Of a DNA stretch of 64,000 bases, positions 44,669-56,500 are shown piece after piece. The position numbers and the translations under genes are program-made. The stretch comes from Undaria pinnatifida (lineage: Eukaryota; Sar; Phaeophyceae; Laminariales; Alariaceae). Where the stretch lies: the NCBI GenBank assembly GCA_012845835.1, contig JABAKD010000019.1, forward strand, positions 8,605,584 to 8,669,583, written 5' to 3'. The notes under the pieces are model-generated. The model worked only from the letters and a program-made list of their open reading frames with translations. It made no database searches and was not told the origin of the DNA. Every line of letters starts with the position of its first letter. The first letter of the stretch is position 1.

Positions 44669-45150
44669 TATGTTTTGTACTTGGCACGAAGTTGCATCAG
44701 ATGAGATATCGCCCAGCACCCCACCGCAACGCTACATACAATAGCTCAGCAGCGCAGCGCCGTGCAGTGCCGTGCCCTGCGATGCCCTGCCGTGCCCTGC
44801 AGCTCAGCTCTGTAGCGCACCGCAGCGCTAGCGAAGCAGAGCGCAGCGCCGTGTGCTTTACCGTGCTTTGCCGTGCTTCGCCATGCTGCGTGCTTTGCTG
44901 TACTTTTACTAGTTCGTACATACACGACATACATGCCAGTAACTTTCGAAGAAGTATCATACCACGTACCGGTACACACACCAGGTTTGTTTGTACATAA
45001 TACGTTGTTGGATCATGAACAATGCACCCCCAGCTCAGGTCAGCCCGGATATATACAGCTCAGCAGCACAGCGCAGCGCAGTGCGGTGCCGTGCCTTGCC
45101 CTTCGTCTCGCGGTGCTGTGTTGTGCGGCGCTGTGCGTTCTTTTGAACAT
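44669..45150 (+). repeat. family O, one long and one short copy
   Basis: 44669-44945 is the counterpart of 35270-35520 (cagcaccccaccgcaacgct, then CAGCGC and GCCGTGC words). 45055-45150 repeats cagctcagcagcacagcgca and gtgccgtgccttgcc. Frames here are products of the word structure. Confidence 0.6.
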
Positions 45151-45184
45151 AGTCTATTAGTCTAGACTAAAGCAGTATAAAGTA

Positions 45185-45890
45185 GTAAGTACCAGGTATG
45201 ATACAGGAACCTGGTACCAGGTTTGTGTGCGCGTTGTGTACTAGTCTTTTTGCTTTCTTCCGTTGATTGTCCTCGCTCGGTCCCCATGCCCCCCCCCCCC
45301 CCCCCTCCCCTGCAAATAGCATACATACGTACTGCCGTTCAGAACGTGACATGAACAAGCACACAGCACAGCGCAGGGCAATTAGCTCTGCACAAGCACC
45401 TCTTCTTGGCATTTTTATCAATTCGATATTCGCACCAAAGAATCAAGGGCTGCTTCGTCTTCCTACCCCCTTTACATCTTCCTTCCCCCTTTACATATTA
45501 TGTTTCAGTTGTTGCATTCTTCCATGCGCGGGCCGCCCGCGGAGCAGACTCACGTGTTTTTTTTAGAACCACACAGAGCACCACCAGGTATTAGGCGAAG
45601 CACCAGATACCAGGTACCGGTAGTACGTGCGTGTACTCGTCTTTTTGCTTTCGTCGTTGATTTTGTTCTCCATCTATCTCGGTTCTCTTCGCACGTATTC
45701 TTCGCAAATTACATCCGTACTTCTGCCGATCTGAACATGACATCGCCAACAAACAGCACAGCACAGACAGGGCAATCAGCTCCGCACAAGTAGCTCTTGG
45801 CATTATCAAATCGCTAGTTGCACTAAATCATGGGCCTCTTCTCTGTGCCCCCTCCACATTTAGTTGAAATCTTCCTTGCGCGAGCGTAGC
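45185..45890. repeat. tandem duplication, offset about 397 bp, diverged
   Basis: gtact-gtctttttgctttc recurs at 45237 and 45634, ctgccgttcagaacgtgaca matches ctgccgatctgaacatgaca, and gggcaattagctctgcacaa matches gggcaatcagctccgcacaa. Both units open with TACCAGGTA (45190 and 45608). 45889-45910 is a 9-bp GC hairpin (gcgggcggc-gtaa-gccgcccgc). Confidence 0.75.
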
Positions 45891-46445
45891 GGGCGGCGTA
45901 AGCCGCCCGCAGAGCGGAGCGCTTGTATTTATTATTTACGAGTATGCAAACCAATAAATAAACCAAATGAAACGAAAAACGAATCCAAACATCCAAACGT
46001 TTTACGAAACGTTTTCGAATGCTAGAGTACGTGCCCCCATATCCCGCAGCATACACACGTCTTTATCTATATAACTCCACAATAGGTTGGGTGACATTTT
46101 TTTCTTACGTAGAGTTTACGTTTGAAGCCCTGTCACTTTGCCCCCTGCTGGCCTGCTTGACACGAGGATATGGCTGGCGCAGGTGGCGGCCACCGCTTCG
46201 AAACTGAGGTGGGTTGCACCGTTGGCCGTCCGTTGCGGCGCTGCATGCTCTTGGGGCAGGCAAGCGCTCAATGTCGTGTCAGCCGCACACCGAACTTGGA
46301 AGAAAAAATAAGGAAAATAGGACTGCAAGTAGCACTACCACATGTGACAGAATTTTAAGTACCCTACATGTATTAATATTATAGTGTAAACGGTACTTAT
46401 ATTTATGTCTGTAATGGTACTTCAAACGACGTTGTTTTCTCACCA
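45891..46445. other. anonymous sequence
   Basis: Nothing recognised. Confidence 0.4.
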
Positions 46446-46587
46446 TAGTGCGGTGCCTTTAGTGCGTGTACCCAGTTTAGTGCGTCGAAAAATCGTTTTG
46501 CAAGCGATATTCACTACCAGGTAGATAATACCGCACTAGGGATATTTTTCTGTTTCATACTAGTGCGTGTATTGTCGGACCGCACTA
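46446..46587. mobile_element. candidate 142-bp MITE with TA-flanked GTGCGGT ends
   Basis: TAGTGCGGT at the left and ACCGCACTA at the right are exact mirrors. The word tagtgcg recurs inside at 46460, 46480 and 46561, and accgcacta at about 46531. TACCAGGTA sits in the middle (46515). The TA edge would fit a Tc1/mariner-type insertion, but the inverted repeat is short. Confidence 0.35.
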
Positions 46588-47571
46588 ATGAGGTCCCCAT
46601 TGTATATCGAATCGAGCTCGTCGCGGTGCTGGGAAGCTTCCCACCGTCAACCATACTGGCCTTCCCATGTCCATTGCTTGCGATAGCCGACTCGGAGAGG
46701 CATTGGCCTGCCTTGCCTTCTTGCCCTGACTCCCGTTGGTATGGCTTGCTTTGTGGTGCTTTGTGCTGTGCTGTCTTGCACTGCTGGCTTGCGCACGTAT
46801 TTCACGATGGTCTCTAACACCGAGAGCATTGGATTACCTCCTGCTTCCATTTCGGTGCTCCTAAAGAATTTTTTGGTGGATTTTTTAGTACGAGCGCGAA
46901 ACGCTCACGTTTATAATCCAGCAAAACTACCTGTGGGTACCGCACTCGACTATCTCCCAACATATCTGATACCTGGAACAGAGTACAGAGCATGCAGGCA
47001 GAGAAAGGTGGTAACGAGCTCCATCGTCACCAGCCCTCCCCCCACATGTTCAACTCGAAAATAAGTTAAATGTGTCGGTTGACAGCACTCTTGCTCCCCG
47101 ATTGACAGCCGTCAAGGTCATCGGTCAAGGACCCGCCTATACTAAAACTACTTCTGTATCATACCGCTAATATTTTGTCGACCAAGCCAAATACCTAACT
47201 GCTGTGCGCAATCTCAGTCGACCTATTATAGTACCTAGTACATACCAGTATGCAGTTTTTGTTCGATACCCGCTATAGCAGCAGTACCCGACTTTGTCTC
47301 TCACTCTACGGCGGTACTTGACCTTTTCTCGCATCAGATGATATGTACGTCAGGCATGTGGGTTGACGGCAATCTTGCTCTTTTCACGGACAGCCGTCAG
47401 GTACAAACGTCAAGTACAGACGTCAAGGAGCTCCCTTACACTTCAAGTGCACTACCATGAGTAGTAGAATAGCTTTCGCCGTATAGGAATTCATGCGCGC
47501 AGCAGAATGTTTTTAGCGTTCGTCAAGGTGTGTGTTGGTTGCCGTCGGTGGATGCTGCAGGCAAATCCAAC
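46588..47571. other. anonymous sequence
   Basis: A diverged direct repeat of ggttgac-gca-tcttgctc and gacagccgtca-g occurs at about 47076 and 47362; otherwise nothing recognised. Confidence 0.4.
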
Positions 47572-47749
47572 GCAAAGATGGTACGTAAGTGACCGCGGCC
47601 AATCGTGTGTCATGACGGCAATTTTGGAAGGAAACGCCATGACCCGTCCTTGCTACTACGGAACTACTAGGTTTTAGAGTGGACATTGCTGTGGCCGCAC
47701 GCTGAGACCGCTGCTCGTTGTTTTGGTGACGTTCACTTACCATCTTTGC
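47572..47749. mobile_element. candidate 178-bp MITE
   Basis: gcaaagatggtacgtaagtg at the left and gttcacttaccatctttgc at the right form an inverted repeat with one small gap. No target duplication was recognised. Confidence 0.45.
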
Positions 47750-48417
47750 TCAAAGGCTTCCTTTTTGGGGGGGTTCAGTCATAACTCAATTAGAAATTCT
47801 CATTTGTAGTTGAGTCTGAAGATGACTTGACAGGCCAAAGCAAGACCGTCAGCCTACATGGCACGTCTTTGGTCATACCTACTAATAGTAGCAAATGGTA
47901 GGCCGGCGCGGTGGCAAAGAGATGAATACCAGATGAATACCTGCCTGATACCAGGACTGAACTGAACGTTTCCAGCATCTCCACGTTTCGGAATTCGGCG
48001 GGTTCTTTTGCGTAGGGAGATTGCCTGATTGGTTGGGAGTTGGCCATCTAATATGCACATAGCTACATGCATATATAGCTACCCGTTGTACGCGTCGCAG
48101 CAGTCCAGGCGCGCCTGGGCAAGTTGACAGCTTCGGCCTCATGTGGTGCGTGGTCATTGCTGATCACGTCGCGTTCATCGTCGGATATGATTCTGTGCGA
48201 GGTATCGCATCCGGTTTTTTACTATGATGTACTTGGCAGCTTTGTTGTGTCGTATCGAATACCAGGTAGCACGTAGCAGCGACAACAGCAGCAGCATACT
48301 ATTAATAGAAGCAGCGTATTACGTGGTACCTGGTATAATAGCGCGTAGCAGTGACAACAACCCCAGCAGTAGCAGCAGTGTAATACGTGTTATGTATAGC
48401 AAGCTCTTAACAGGTAC
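47750..48417. other. anonymous sequence
   Basis: Two TACC-AGGTA words (48260 and 48327) and a CTATTAATAG palindrome (48299) cluster here, with a repeated acgtagcagcgacaacagca/gcgtagcagtgacaacaacc phrase. Confidence 0.5.
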
Positions 48418-48976
48418 CATCTATGCGACCTAAAGCTGTTGGACCCCCCCCCCCCCCCCCCCCCTTCGAACACTCCGCCCTCTCCTCACTGGTTGTACGA
48501 CTTACAGGATGTACATGATAAACTGATGCATTCCTTCCACAACCGCCAGATTTGGATTTATAGTTTCCGCGCACAGATTGAGTTGCCCGGCCCGCCCCCC
48601 CCCCCCCCCCCCCCCCCCCCCCCGCTACCTCTTGTTCAAACCCAGGCACGCACGCCCTTAAAATCTCCGCCCCCCCCTCACCGGTTATACGGCTTGCAGG
48701 ATACACTTGATAAACTGATGCATTTCCTTCCGCAGCTGTCAGATTTTGTCCCCCTCAAAAACGGGTTTTATATTTTCCGCGCACAGACTGACTAACATCA
48801 CCCTGTTGTCCCTGGTACAAGCTACACTGTAGTTCCAAGGGGAGTCGCCGACTATATCCTTAATGAGGACACACACATTAATACGCGCGATCGGAGTATC
48901 ACACACAGCTTGCAAAGACGAGTTTCGACGAAATCTTCGATCTCACAGCTGGAGCGTATTTTTTTTTCATAATATA
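48418..48976 (+). repeat. family A, full length
   Basis: atctatgcgacctaaag, a C run (48443-48463), a duplicated core (cgacttacaggatgtacatg and ggcttgcaggatacacttga), a second C run (48593-48623), and the tail from gcgcgatcggagtatcacac to tcgatctcacagctggagcg. Confidence 0.85.
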
Positions 48977-49497
48977 CCTGGTGTAATATTTTCAGGAGGG
49001 ATGTTAAGTTTGTATCAGAATTTAGCGGGTAAGTTTACGTTGAGCGTGGGTTTACGTTGCGCACCTCGCGTTCTGCGTTTTTCAGCTTTTTCCCTTTCAT
49101 GCCTATAGGTACTACCGTAGTGCAAAGTTAGCGCACGTCCGACACGAGCCTCCATCGCTGGACCACCCACGAGTATTTTTTACTTGTGTACGGTACGGGA
49201 CACCTGACAAGAAACTACCAGGAAGGCGATAAGAACGCCAGGCTGAAATATATCCAGAAATATGTGAGGTTTGTCTGGAACGCCCCCTCTCTCAAATGAG
49301 AACTCCAGCCTGGGTCAATATTTGTTTCTTATTGTTTGCTATTAAACAACTGACTGCTGTGCAGAGGTGTCCTGTACTACGTGAACCCTCTCTGGTGAAT
49401 ATTTCCGAGAAGCGACAGACGAAAAACTTGTACCCGGCGCAATGTTCATAGCAGCAGCTAGCCTGACATCGCAGCGGCAGCAGCGTTGTTGTTTCGT
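48977..49497. other. anonymous sequence
   Basis: Nothing recognised. Confidence 0.4.
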
Positions 49498-49628
49498 ACC
49501 AGGTGTATGCCAGGTATACCAGGTACCTGACATCGCAGCGGCAGCAGCGTTGTTGTTTCGTACCAGGTATATGCCAGGTATACCAGGTATATACCAGGTA
49601 TACCAGGTATGTACCAGGTTTACCAGGT
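49498..49628. repeat. array of TACCAGGTA words
   Basis: TACCAGGTA or a one-base variant occurs at 49498, 49518, 49561, 49581, 49592, 49601 and 49612, with ATGCCAGGTA between. A 40-bp block (acatcgcagcggcagcagcg) is duplicated at 49464 and 49530. Spacing is about 10 or 20 bp through 49561-49620. Confidence 0.85.
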
Positions 49629-50280
49629 GCAGTAGCGAGGGACTCCCGATAGTGCCGGTTTGTGTCAGCCCAATGTGCTGGCACTATACAGGGCACCGGC
49701 ACCAGTAGGGAATTGAGTGTCTGTACAGTGTTCCATTCATACTATTACGGAGGACGATAGTATATACTCCGGAGTAGGACCAAATATTGTTCGTAAAAAT
49801 AGATGAATATATAGTTATTTGTTTCCACCGTAGGTCCTATTTACTAGGGTCCCCCGTAATAGCGATTTCACCGGCACCATAGAGAGAAGTGGCAATATTC
49901 GACAGGCACTTATGGGAAAACCCCACTGTGACCTGGTACAGCAGTACCTGGTAACTCTTTGGAGCGAGCCCGAGTATTAGGTGTAAGCGAAGTACTGTAC
50001 CGGTATCGCGTCCGCGGGCACTTGCAGTAGGTCACGTGCGAAAATGACCTAGCAGCATATTCCGCGGTATACCATACGCAATAACATACCCTCGGCGACG
50101 AATTTCATGGCCGATTTCATTAAAAATGGGAGAAACGCACTACCAAAATGGCGGCTTTGGTAAGATAACGTCGACATTTCGTGGCCGAATTTATAAAAAA
50201 ACAGAGAAAAACGCATCGAACATGGCTAATTTTGGAATATCGTCGAGATGTTTCCGTATTCAGCGGTCAGTTTGTGGTAT
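49629..50280. other. anonymous sequence with MITE K remnants
   Basis: 49640-49710 has cgatagtgccggt and ggcactatacagggcaccgg, fragments of MITE K. TACCTGGTA is at 49945. Confidence 0.4.
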
Positions 50281-50770
50281 TCTTTTGTTCTTCTTGGGTA
50301 CCTCTCTCCACCCCCCTGCGTTCCTGTTCCCCTCGTTCTTTCCACCCCCACCCCCTGTATATTATGAGTAGGAACGGTGCTCCGTCTCGAAAGGGATGCG
50401 TGGTCAATATTGTCAAGTGACTAAGGCGAGCAACTAATGAGTACGCCCCCCTTAACATGCCTCCCCCCCCTCCCCCCCTGTTTTTTCTTCTTTTTGTTGT
50501 TTCGTTTTTCCCTTTCAAATAGTCCGGTGTCTGGTGTGCTGGCTTGCATGTGCTTGGCCCTCGTATTCGTTGGGGTTGACACTGTATGACCGATTTCACC
50601 TCGCCGTATTTGCAAATGCAGAGTGTATGTATCTGCCTTGTAGTTTGTGACCGCGGAGATCGTCTTTCCTGTGTAGGAGGCATCGACATGGAAGATGGTT
50701 GAGCTGGATGGAGGTGGGCGGAAATATCAGTTTCATGTGAAGAGCACACGCACACACAAAAACATACGCT
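50281..50770. repeat. family F copy carrying a family I end
   Basis: Family F words (cttgggtacctctctccacc, gtccggtgtctggtgtgctg, gtgaccgcggagatcgtctt, gtgaagagcacacgcacac) flank a family I 3' end at 50365-50445 (gaacggtgctccgtctcgaa to atgagtacgcccccc). Confidence 0.6.
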
Positions 50771-51087
50771 CGGCGTTCAGCTCGGCGTTTTCACTCTCCC
50801 CGAGGTGGAAAAAAGTTTATCGGCTTTGACTTTCGCCCGGCGGTGTGTCTTAGGTCGTGTGCGTTATGCGGCACGTGCGTCTTACCGTGTAAACTGCCCG
50901 TGTTGCCGAGAAAATAAACCAGCGTTGTCTTTTGTCCGACGATTGTTGATAACTCGTGTGCGTTATGCTATCGTAACCTGGAAGCCCGGGCTACGCACGC
51001 ACCTTTCGTGGGCGACGGTGTCACGATATTGTTTTTCGGCCGTTTCCCGTTTCCACCTCCGGAGCCCAGTCCCCATACGGTAAATAT

Positions 51088-51258
51088 CCCTCTATGGTGC
51101 CGGTTGAATAGTGCCGGTTGCCAGCTATACCGCCTGTGAAATCGCTTGGCATAGATGGGAACAACCAGCAGTGGCAGTGTCCGGAATAGTGCCGGTTGCC
51201 GCTATAGTGCCGGGGTTTCCATCTATAGTGCACATACCGCCGACATAGAGGGGGCACT
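51088..51258. mobile_element. MITE family K, copy 3
   Basis: Complement-oriented relative to the copy at 60695: ccctctatggtgccggttga, cctgtgaaatcgcttggcat, agatgggaacaaccagcagt; the right part repeats tagtgccggttgcc. Confidence 0.65.
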
Positions 51259-51569
51259 ACAGTACTGTAGTCGGTTCTATACCCCGCGTCTGCCGTGTTG
51301 TATGTGAGAGGTTGTGCAAGAACCGTATGATGTATGATGCAGATCCCACGTTACAGCGCCATTTTTTTTTTGCCGCTATGGAGGGCCAGGTTAGAACTTT
51401 TTGGGACCATTTCATAACACCTGATATACTGCAAGCGAGCAAAACTGTCGAGGAGGGCGGTCTATACCATCGTGCGAGTGCGCAGCGCACGGGATTCCAT
51501 GGTACGACGCGAGCGCGTCGTACAAGGTCTCTCTTTTACAATGGAGTTCGACAATGAAAAATACCAGGG
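51259..51569. other. anonymous sequence with one coding-like frame
   Basis: 51327-51557 (+) reads MYDADPTLQRHFFFAAMEGQ and on without repeat bias; no start context, splice or family support. Confidence 0.25.
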
Positions 51570-51790
51570 CTTTTCACGTGGTCGGTTCACTTGTCGTGGC
51601 ACGGGTCAGATCAGGGCCAGGGTGGCCCGACCCGACCCCACCCGTGATATTGGAAACCTCCTGATCTGGTCTGACCTGACCCGACCCGTGAGATTTCCAA
51701 CATTTTTGGCCCGACCCAACCCGCATGGATTTGAAAACAGCTTGACCCGACCCATCGGTCTGGTCATGACCCGTGAATAGCCCCAGGAAA
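51570..51790. repeat. family M copy, inverted relative to 32010
   Basis: tggcccgacccgaccccacc, cgtgatattggaaacctcct and gacctgacccgacccgtgag repeat through the segment. Confidence 0.65.
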
Positions 51791-52127
51791 AGAGCCAGCC
51801 CCTAACCTGGCAGCCTGCGTTGCTTTGTGTGGTCAGTGCTGCAATCGTCATTATTTTGCTCGTTTTGTTTTGCCCTCCTATCCCCTTTTAAACACTGCTG
51901 CGCCGATGATTTTTCAACAAAACACGTGGACGTAGTGTGGTATTTTAAAATGCTGTGTAGTGTATCCTCGTACAAGGTTTGTTGTAGTCCTCGCGCTTGT
52001 TTTTTATTTTGCACAGCGGTACGGCTAAGCTTTTAATATTCATGTTGAAGTTCATGGGTGTCTTGATTAAGCTTTAAATATTCATGTTGCAGTTCATGTG
52101 TGTCTTGAATCTATTCTCAATGACCCG

Positions 52128-52185
52128 TGGACTGGAGCCTGTCCTGTGACCACAGTTTATTTTTCGAGTTAATGTAAGAACAACG
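52128..52185 (+). mobile_element. family D, 3' end fragment
   Basis: ggactggagcctgtcctgtg, ttcgagttaatgtaagaaca and an AAC-type end. Confidence 0.55.
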
Positions 52186-52374
52186 ACAACGATGGGATCA
52201 GATCTCTGGTATATATAATTTTATTCGTAGAAGTGATCGTATGTTCTTATCGCAACATCTAACAAGAAGAGCGTGCAGCAGCTCTAATGCTACCATGTTT
52301 TTCGCGTGTCACACGTCTCCTTATTTTGAACTTGGACACACACCCTACCCTAGTAAACTTTCAGCAGTCCGGGC

Positions 52375-52470
52375 TGCTTCATTTTTTTTTTTTGCTCATC
52401 TTATTCCACCTTTATTCTTCGCACTTACTTTTCCCTTCTTCCCTAATCGTAACTCAGATCTGGGTAGATT
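52375..52470 (-). mobile_element. SINE-2, 3' fragment, minus strand
   Basis: The T run at 52381-52394 is its A tail; gctcatcttattccaccttt and cgtaactcagatctggg match the SINE-2 3' end. Confidence 0.55.
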
Positions 52471-52542
52471 TTTAGCGATTATTCGACAAGGGCCATTCAG
52501 GATGTTTCATTATTAATAGTTAAGTAACGCACTTAGTTAGCA

Positions 52543-52750
52543 CTTGCACATGTTTGCACCCTGTTCTGATCGGTTTGATTTGGCTGAGCAGGCGGTGACA
52601 CTGCGGCTGATGTTTCGAGATGTTTCATTGGCCAATTACCTGGTACTGATTTCTCGGCATGTTTCGTTGGTCAAACAACGCACGCACATGTTTGCACCCT
52701 GTTCTGATCGGTTTTGATCGGCTGAGCAGGCGGTGACACTTGGGCTAACG
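52543..52750. repeat. tandem duplication, period about 138 bp
   Basis: catgtttgcaccctgttctg at 52549 and 52687, each followed by atcggt-ttgat and ggctgagcaggcggtgacac. Confidence 0.8.
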
Positions 52751-52779
52751 CGAGGCCTCCTGACCCACGCCAGACCCGC

Positions 52780-53325
52780 TTCGACCACGTCATTTCAGCC
52801 GCCGCAAGACCTGTCCTCGTGGTGAGTGCCCTTTTCTTTGAAGCTTGTGGATGTTTTTTTGTTTTTGTTTCAAATTTCGATTTTTTTTTTGCGTTTCCGA
52901 AGCTACTGTCACATATCACACACAGCTTGCAAAGATGAGTTTCGACAAAATCTTCGATCTCACAGCTGGAGTGTATTTTCATTTTTGCATTACAGTATGT
53001 CTCAGAACGTTCTTGCGCTGTGTACTTATCTGTACGGTGCTACCGATAGAAAGTTTACCTCTATACCTGTCCTCGTGGTGAGTTTTTCTTTTTCCCTTTG
53101 ACTTTTTTTTCCAAGCCTCAAATTTCTTCGTATCTTTTTTTTCTTGAAAAGTAAAATTCTCAGAACGTTCTTGAGATGCGCTTCTGTGTACGGTACGACC
53201 GACGGACTTTTTCCCGTTAGACCGTTCCTCGTGGTGTGTTTTTTTTTTTGCAGTTTTGTTGAAGGTTTCTTTTCATGTTCAAGTTTCAAATCTACATTAC
53301 GTCATTTTCGGAATAAACATTCTCG
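52780..53325. repeat. threefold repeat of about 160 bp ending in a splice-donor-like word
   Basis: acctgtcctcgtggtgagt stands at 52808 and 53070 and a variant ccgttcctcgtggtgtgt at 53224; ctcagaacgttcttg stands at 53001 and 53158 and ctcggaacgtac at 53323. T-rich stretches follow each donor-like word. A family A tail (52912-52990) is inserted in the first unit. This lies just upstream of the hydrolase exons, where its missing first exon is expected, but the unit frames do not join in phase. Confidence 0.55.
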
Positions 53326-53338
53326 GAACGTACTGCTG

Positions 53339-53492
<154 letters not shown>

Positions 53493-53529
53493 TCCCATTT
53501 TGTTTCGTACATATTTTGTTTTGGGACAG

Positions 53530-56500
53530 CGCGGTGGTGGTGTTACCCGATGTGTTCGGCTACGACACTGCCGAAGCAAAAGGCGTGGCCAAGCTGTTAG
53601 CTCACCATGGGTACGCCACGCTGATCCCTGATATTTACAGGTGCGTTTTGTTGCTGGGATGTTTTGCCGTGACGCTGAAGGGCATATGAAACGAGGGGAA
53701 ACGAGCGTCATTTTGTTTTTCGTTTTCGTGAATACCTGGTAATGTGTTGTTGGCGTCGACTCGTAAGCCACACCAGTAGCTGCTTCTTGTACTCTTCTGT
53801 TAACCCTTTATTGTTTCCCTGGTAGTTGCTACGCTAGTACTCAGGGATCTGGTGTTTTGTTTTTTGCTGGCGATCGGCTTAATGCGTCTCTGTCGCAGTG
53901 ACGCAAAAGTGCATGTTGTGTTTTGGAGAGCTGAGCTGGTTGGAGTTGACTCCAGCAGCATAAGTACATAGTTGTTTGTGACTAATAGTTGGGTGGCGAT
54001 TTAAGCCAGCATAGGCTCACCTACCTACCTGGGAGGCTGTTAAACACGTCGAGCCACGGGTGCCCCAGTCAGGCTAAAAATAAGCAGAACTCGATTCATT
54101 ACAGCACGCAACCAACCTAACTACCTACCTAACCAACCACGAATCATCTGACGCGAGGGGAGCAGCATATTCTAAGAACTTTCTGGGGGCTCCTAACACG
54201 CGGAGCTCAATATCTCTCCCGAAGCATGACTTGGAAGGCATCCGTTGGCGCAGCCCCGACCAATGATTCTGCGCGCTAGTCCTAAAAACAACCATTGTAC
54301 TCGTAAAATTTCCAGACTGACCCATAGGCCCACACTACTTGAGGGCCTCAGCCGGTCACAATAAAACCCTTTCTTGGCCCCGAAAGGGCAATAGCCCCTT
54401 CCTTGGGATGACTCCTACTAATACCAAGTAATACGCCTTAACTTGTAGTCATCCACGTTATACCTCCCCCCCCCCCCACTCCTTCGAACACTCCGCCCTC
54501 TCCTCACTGGTTGTACGACTTACAGCATACACTTGATAAACTACTGCACTTGCTTTCCTTCCACAGCTGTCAGATTTTGTCCTCCTGAAAAAACGGGTTT
54601 TATAGTCTCCGCGCACAGACTGACTAGCATCACCCTGTTGACCCTGGTACAAGCTACACTGTAGTTCCAAGGGGAGTCGCCGAGCTATATCCTTTGATGA
54701 AGACACACACCCAGTAATACGCGCGATCGGAGTATCACACACAGCTTGCAAACATGAGTTTCGACAAAATCTTCGATCTCACAGCTGGAGTGTATCTTTA
54801 TTTTTATTATATAATATGGTAGCCCTTATGTTTTCGTCTGGTGTCCCACCATTAGAGGAATGCACGGTTAAGTGCACAGGATACTTCGATGTGGCTGTCC
54901 TTTCCTGTAGTTTTCTGTTGGACCAAAATCAGTCCCCGGGGAGGTGGTTGCTGTATCGGGATGCTTTATGTATGTGTGGTGGTGCTTTGTTGTGGGCGTG
55001 CAGCCGAAAATAATGAGCTGCGTATAGGATGTTCCTGTAGCAAGATGGCGGGTGATGTTGCGCTCAATAGTATTTCAAGTACTGCGTACTCGTTGTATAT
55101 ATGTATAGATAATAACAAGTCATGCCGTGATTACTGCCTTTTTTATTTTTTAGAAGAAAAAAAACTCGTCGATAAAAACAATTGTTCGAAACTAGGTAGT
55201 ATTTGCAAGTTGCGCGTGATGCTGCAGTCGCGCGTATTTAGAAAAAGTGGAAAGTACTCTTCGGCTGCGAGGTCGAAATTTCTGTCACAGCCCATGTTTA
55301 CGAGCGGCGTGTGATACTCCGATCACGCGTGTTGAACGGGGTGTGTAGCCGGTCACCCCGGTGGTCTAGTGTTTACCCTCGAATGCCACTAGAGTCGGTG
55401 CTACACCTAAAGTCCCGCGTGTGTAGGACTTTTGAGTTTATTTGCAAAACTAAAAATCAAATGCTGAGAGCGCCTGGCGGCGTGGGTAGGCGCAATTCGA
55501 TGCGGGTACGAGGGAAGAGATGGCCGTAAGTCTTCTCTCGATGAAAATGACGGTGCATACGGTAGATGGGGAGGGGGGAGAAAGAGCCTGCTTGGTGACC
55601 CCGGATCTGCGTTTCAACTAGCTAGGGAGACAAGGAGAAAGAGAAAGCGCGAAGATAATGGAAGGGATTAGCAAAAAAAAGTAAAAATTAAAATTAAGTT
55701 TCCTTCGTGAAGGATACAGGTCGGGGACTCCCCGGCTGACACCAGGGTCAAGAGGACTAAACCATACTAAACCATCCAGGCTCGTTCTCCGCATCGAAAT
55801 AGTATAACCCGCACTGAGGGGAACGAACACAGACAGATGTGGAACTTGGATAGTGCCGAGGGCATGACCTCGTTGAGGACAGTTTCTGCAGTTCGCCTCG
55901 TTCTCCGTGCCACACGCACAGCGAACGCGTTTTTTCCTGAGTGCCGACACACAACCGCCGGCAATACCGGCAGAACAACGATATTTAGGAAGTATTTAAT
56001 TTACCGGCGTTCAATATTCTGAAACAACGCGAAATATAGGGAAAAATACCGGTATCTTTTCGAGCGGCGATTTTTTTTTCATGCACCAACCAGCTGTATC
56101 AATACAGTACTTTTTTTTCAACTCTGGCATCCCATGACTGCCAGTATGAAAAGAAGTAAGGCCGCCTTTCCCTATAGCTGGTATGTGGTTCGAGAGCAAG
56201 GCACTCCGGCTTTTCTATATGAGATCTACGCCACGCCATCTGTTGTTTTCCGTTTTTCTTTTGTCTTCCGTCGTTTCCTTTGTGTCCTTTTGTCTTTGGT
56301 CTTTCGTTTCGTTGTCTTGTTTTCTTGTCTTATGTTTTTTTTTGTGTATGGGATTTTTTCATTTCTCCTTTGCCGTTGGCCTGTGGTCTTACTAGTTTTG
56401 ACGGTCTTGTTGCGCAGGGGAAAAGCGTGGCCGGAGGGAAGGGAGCAGAGCACGAAGGCCTTGACGGAGTGGTGCTCATCTCAAGATAGAGAACGCATAA

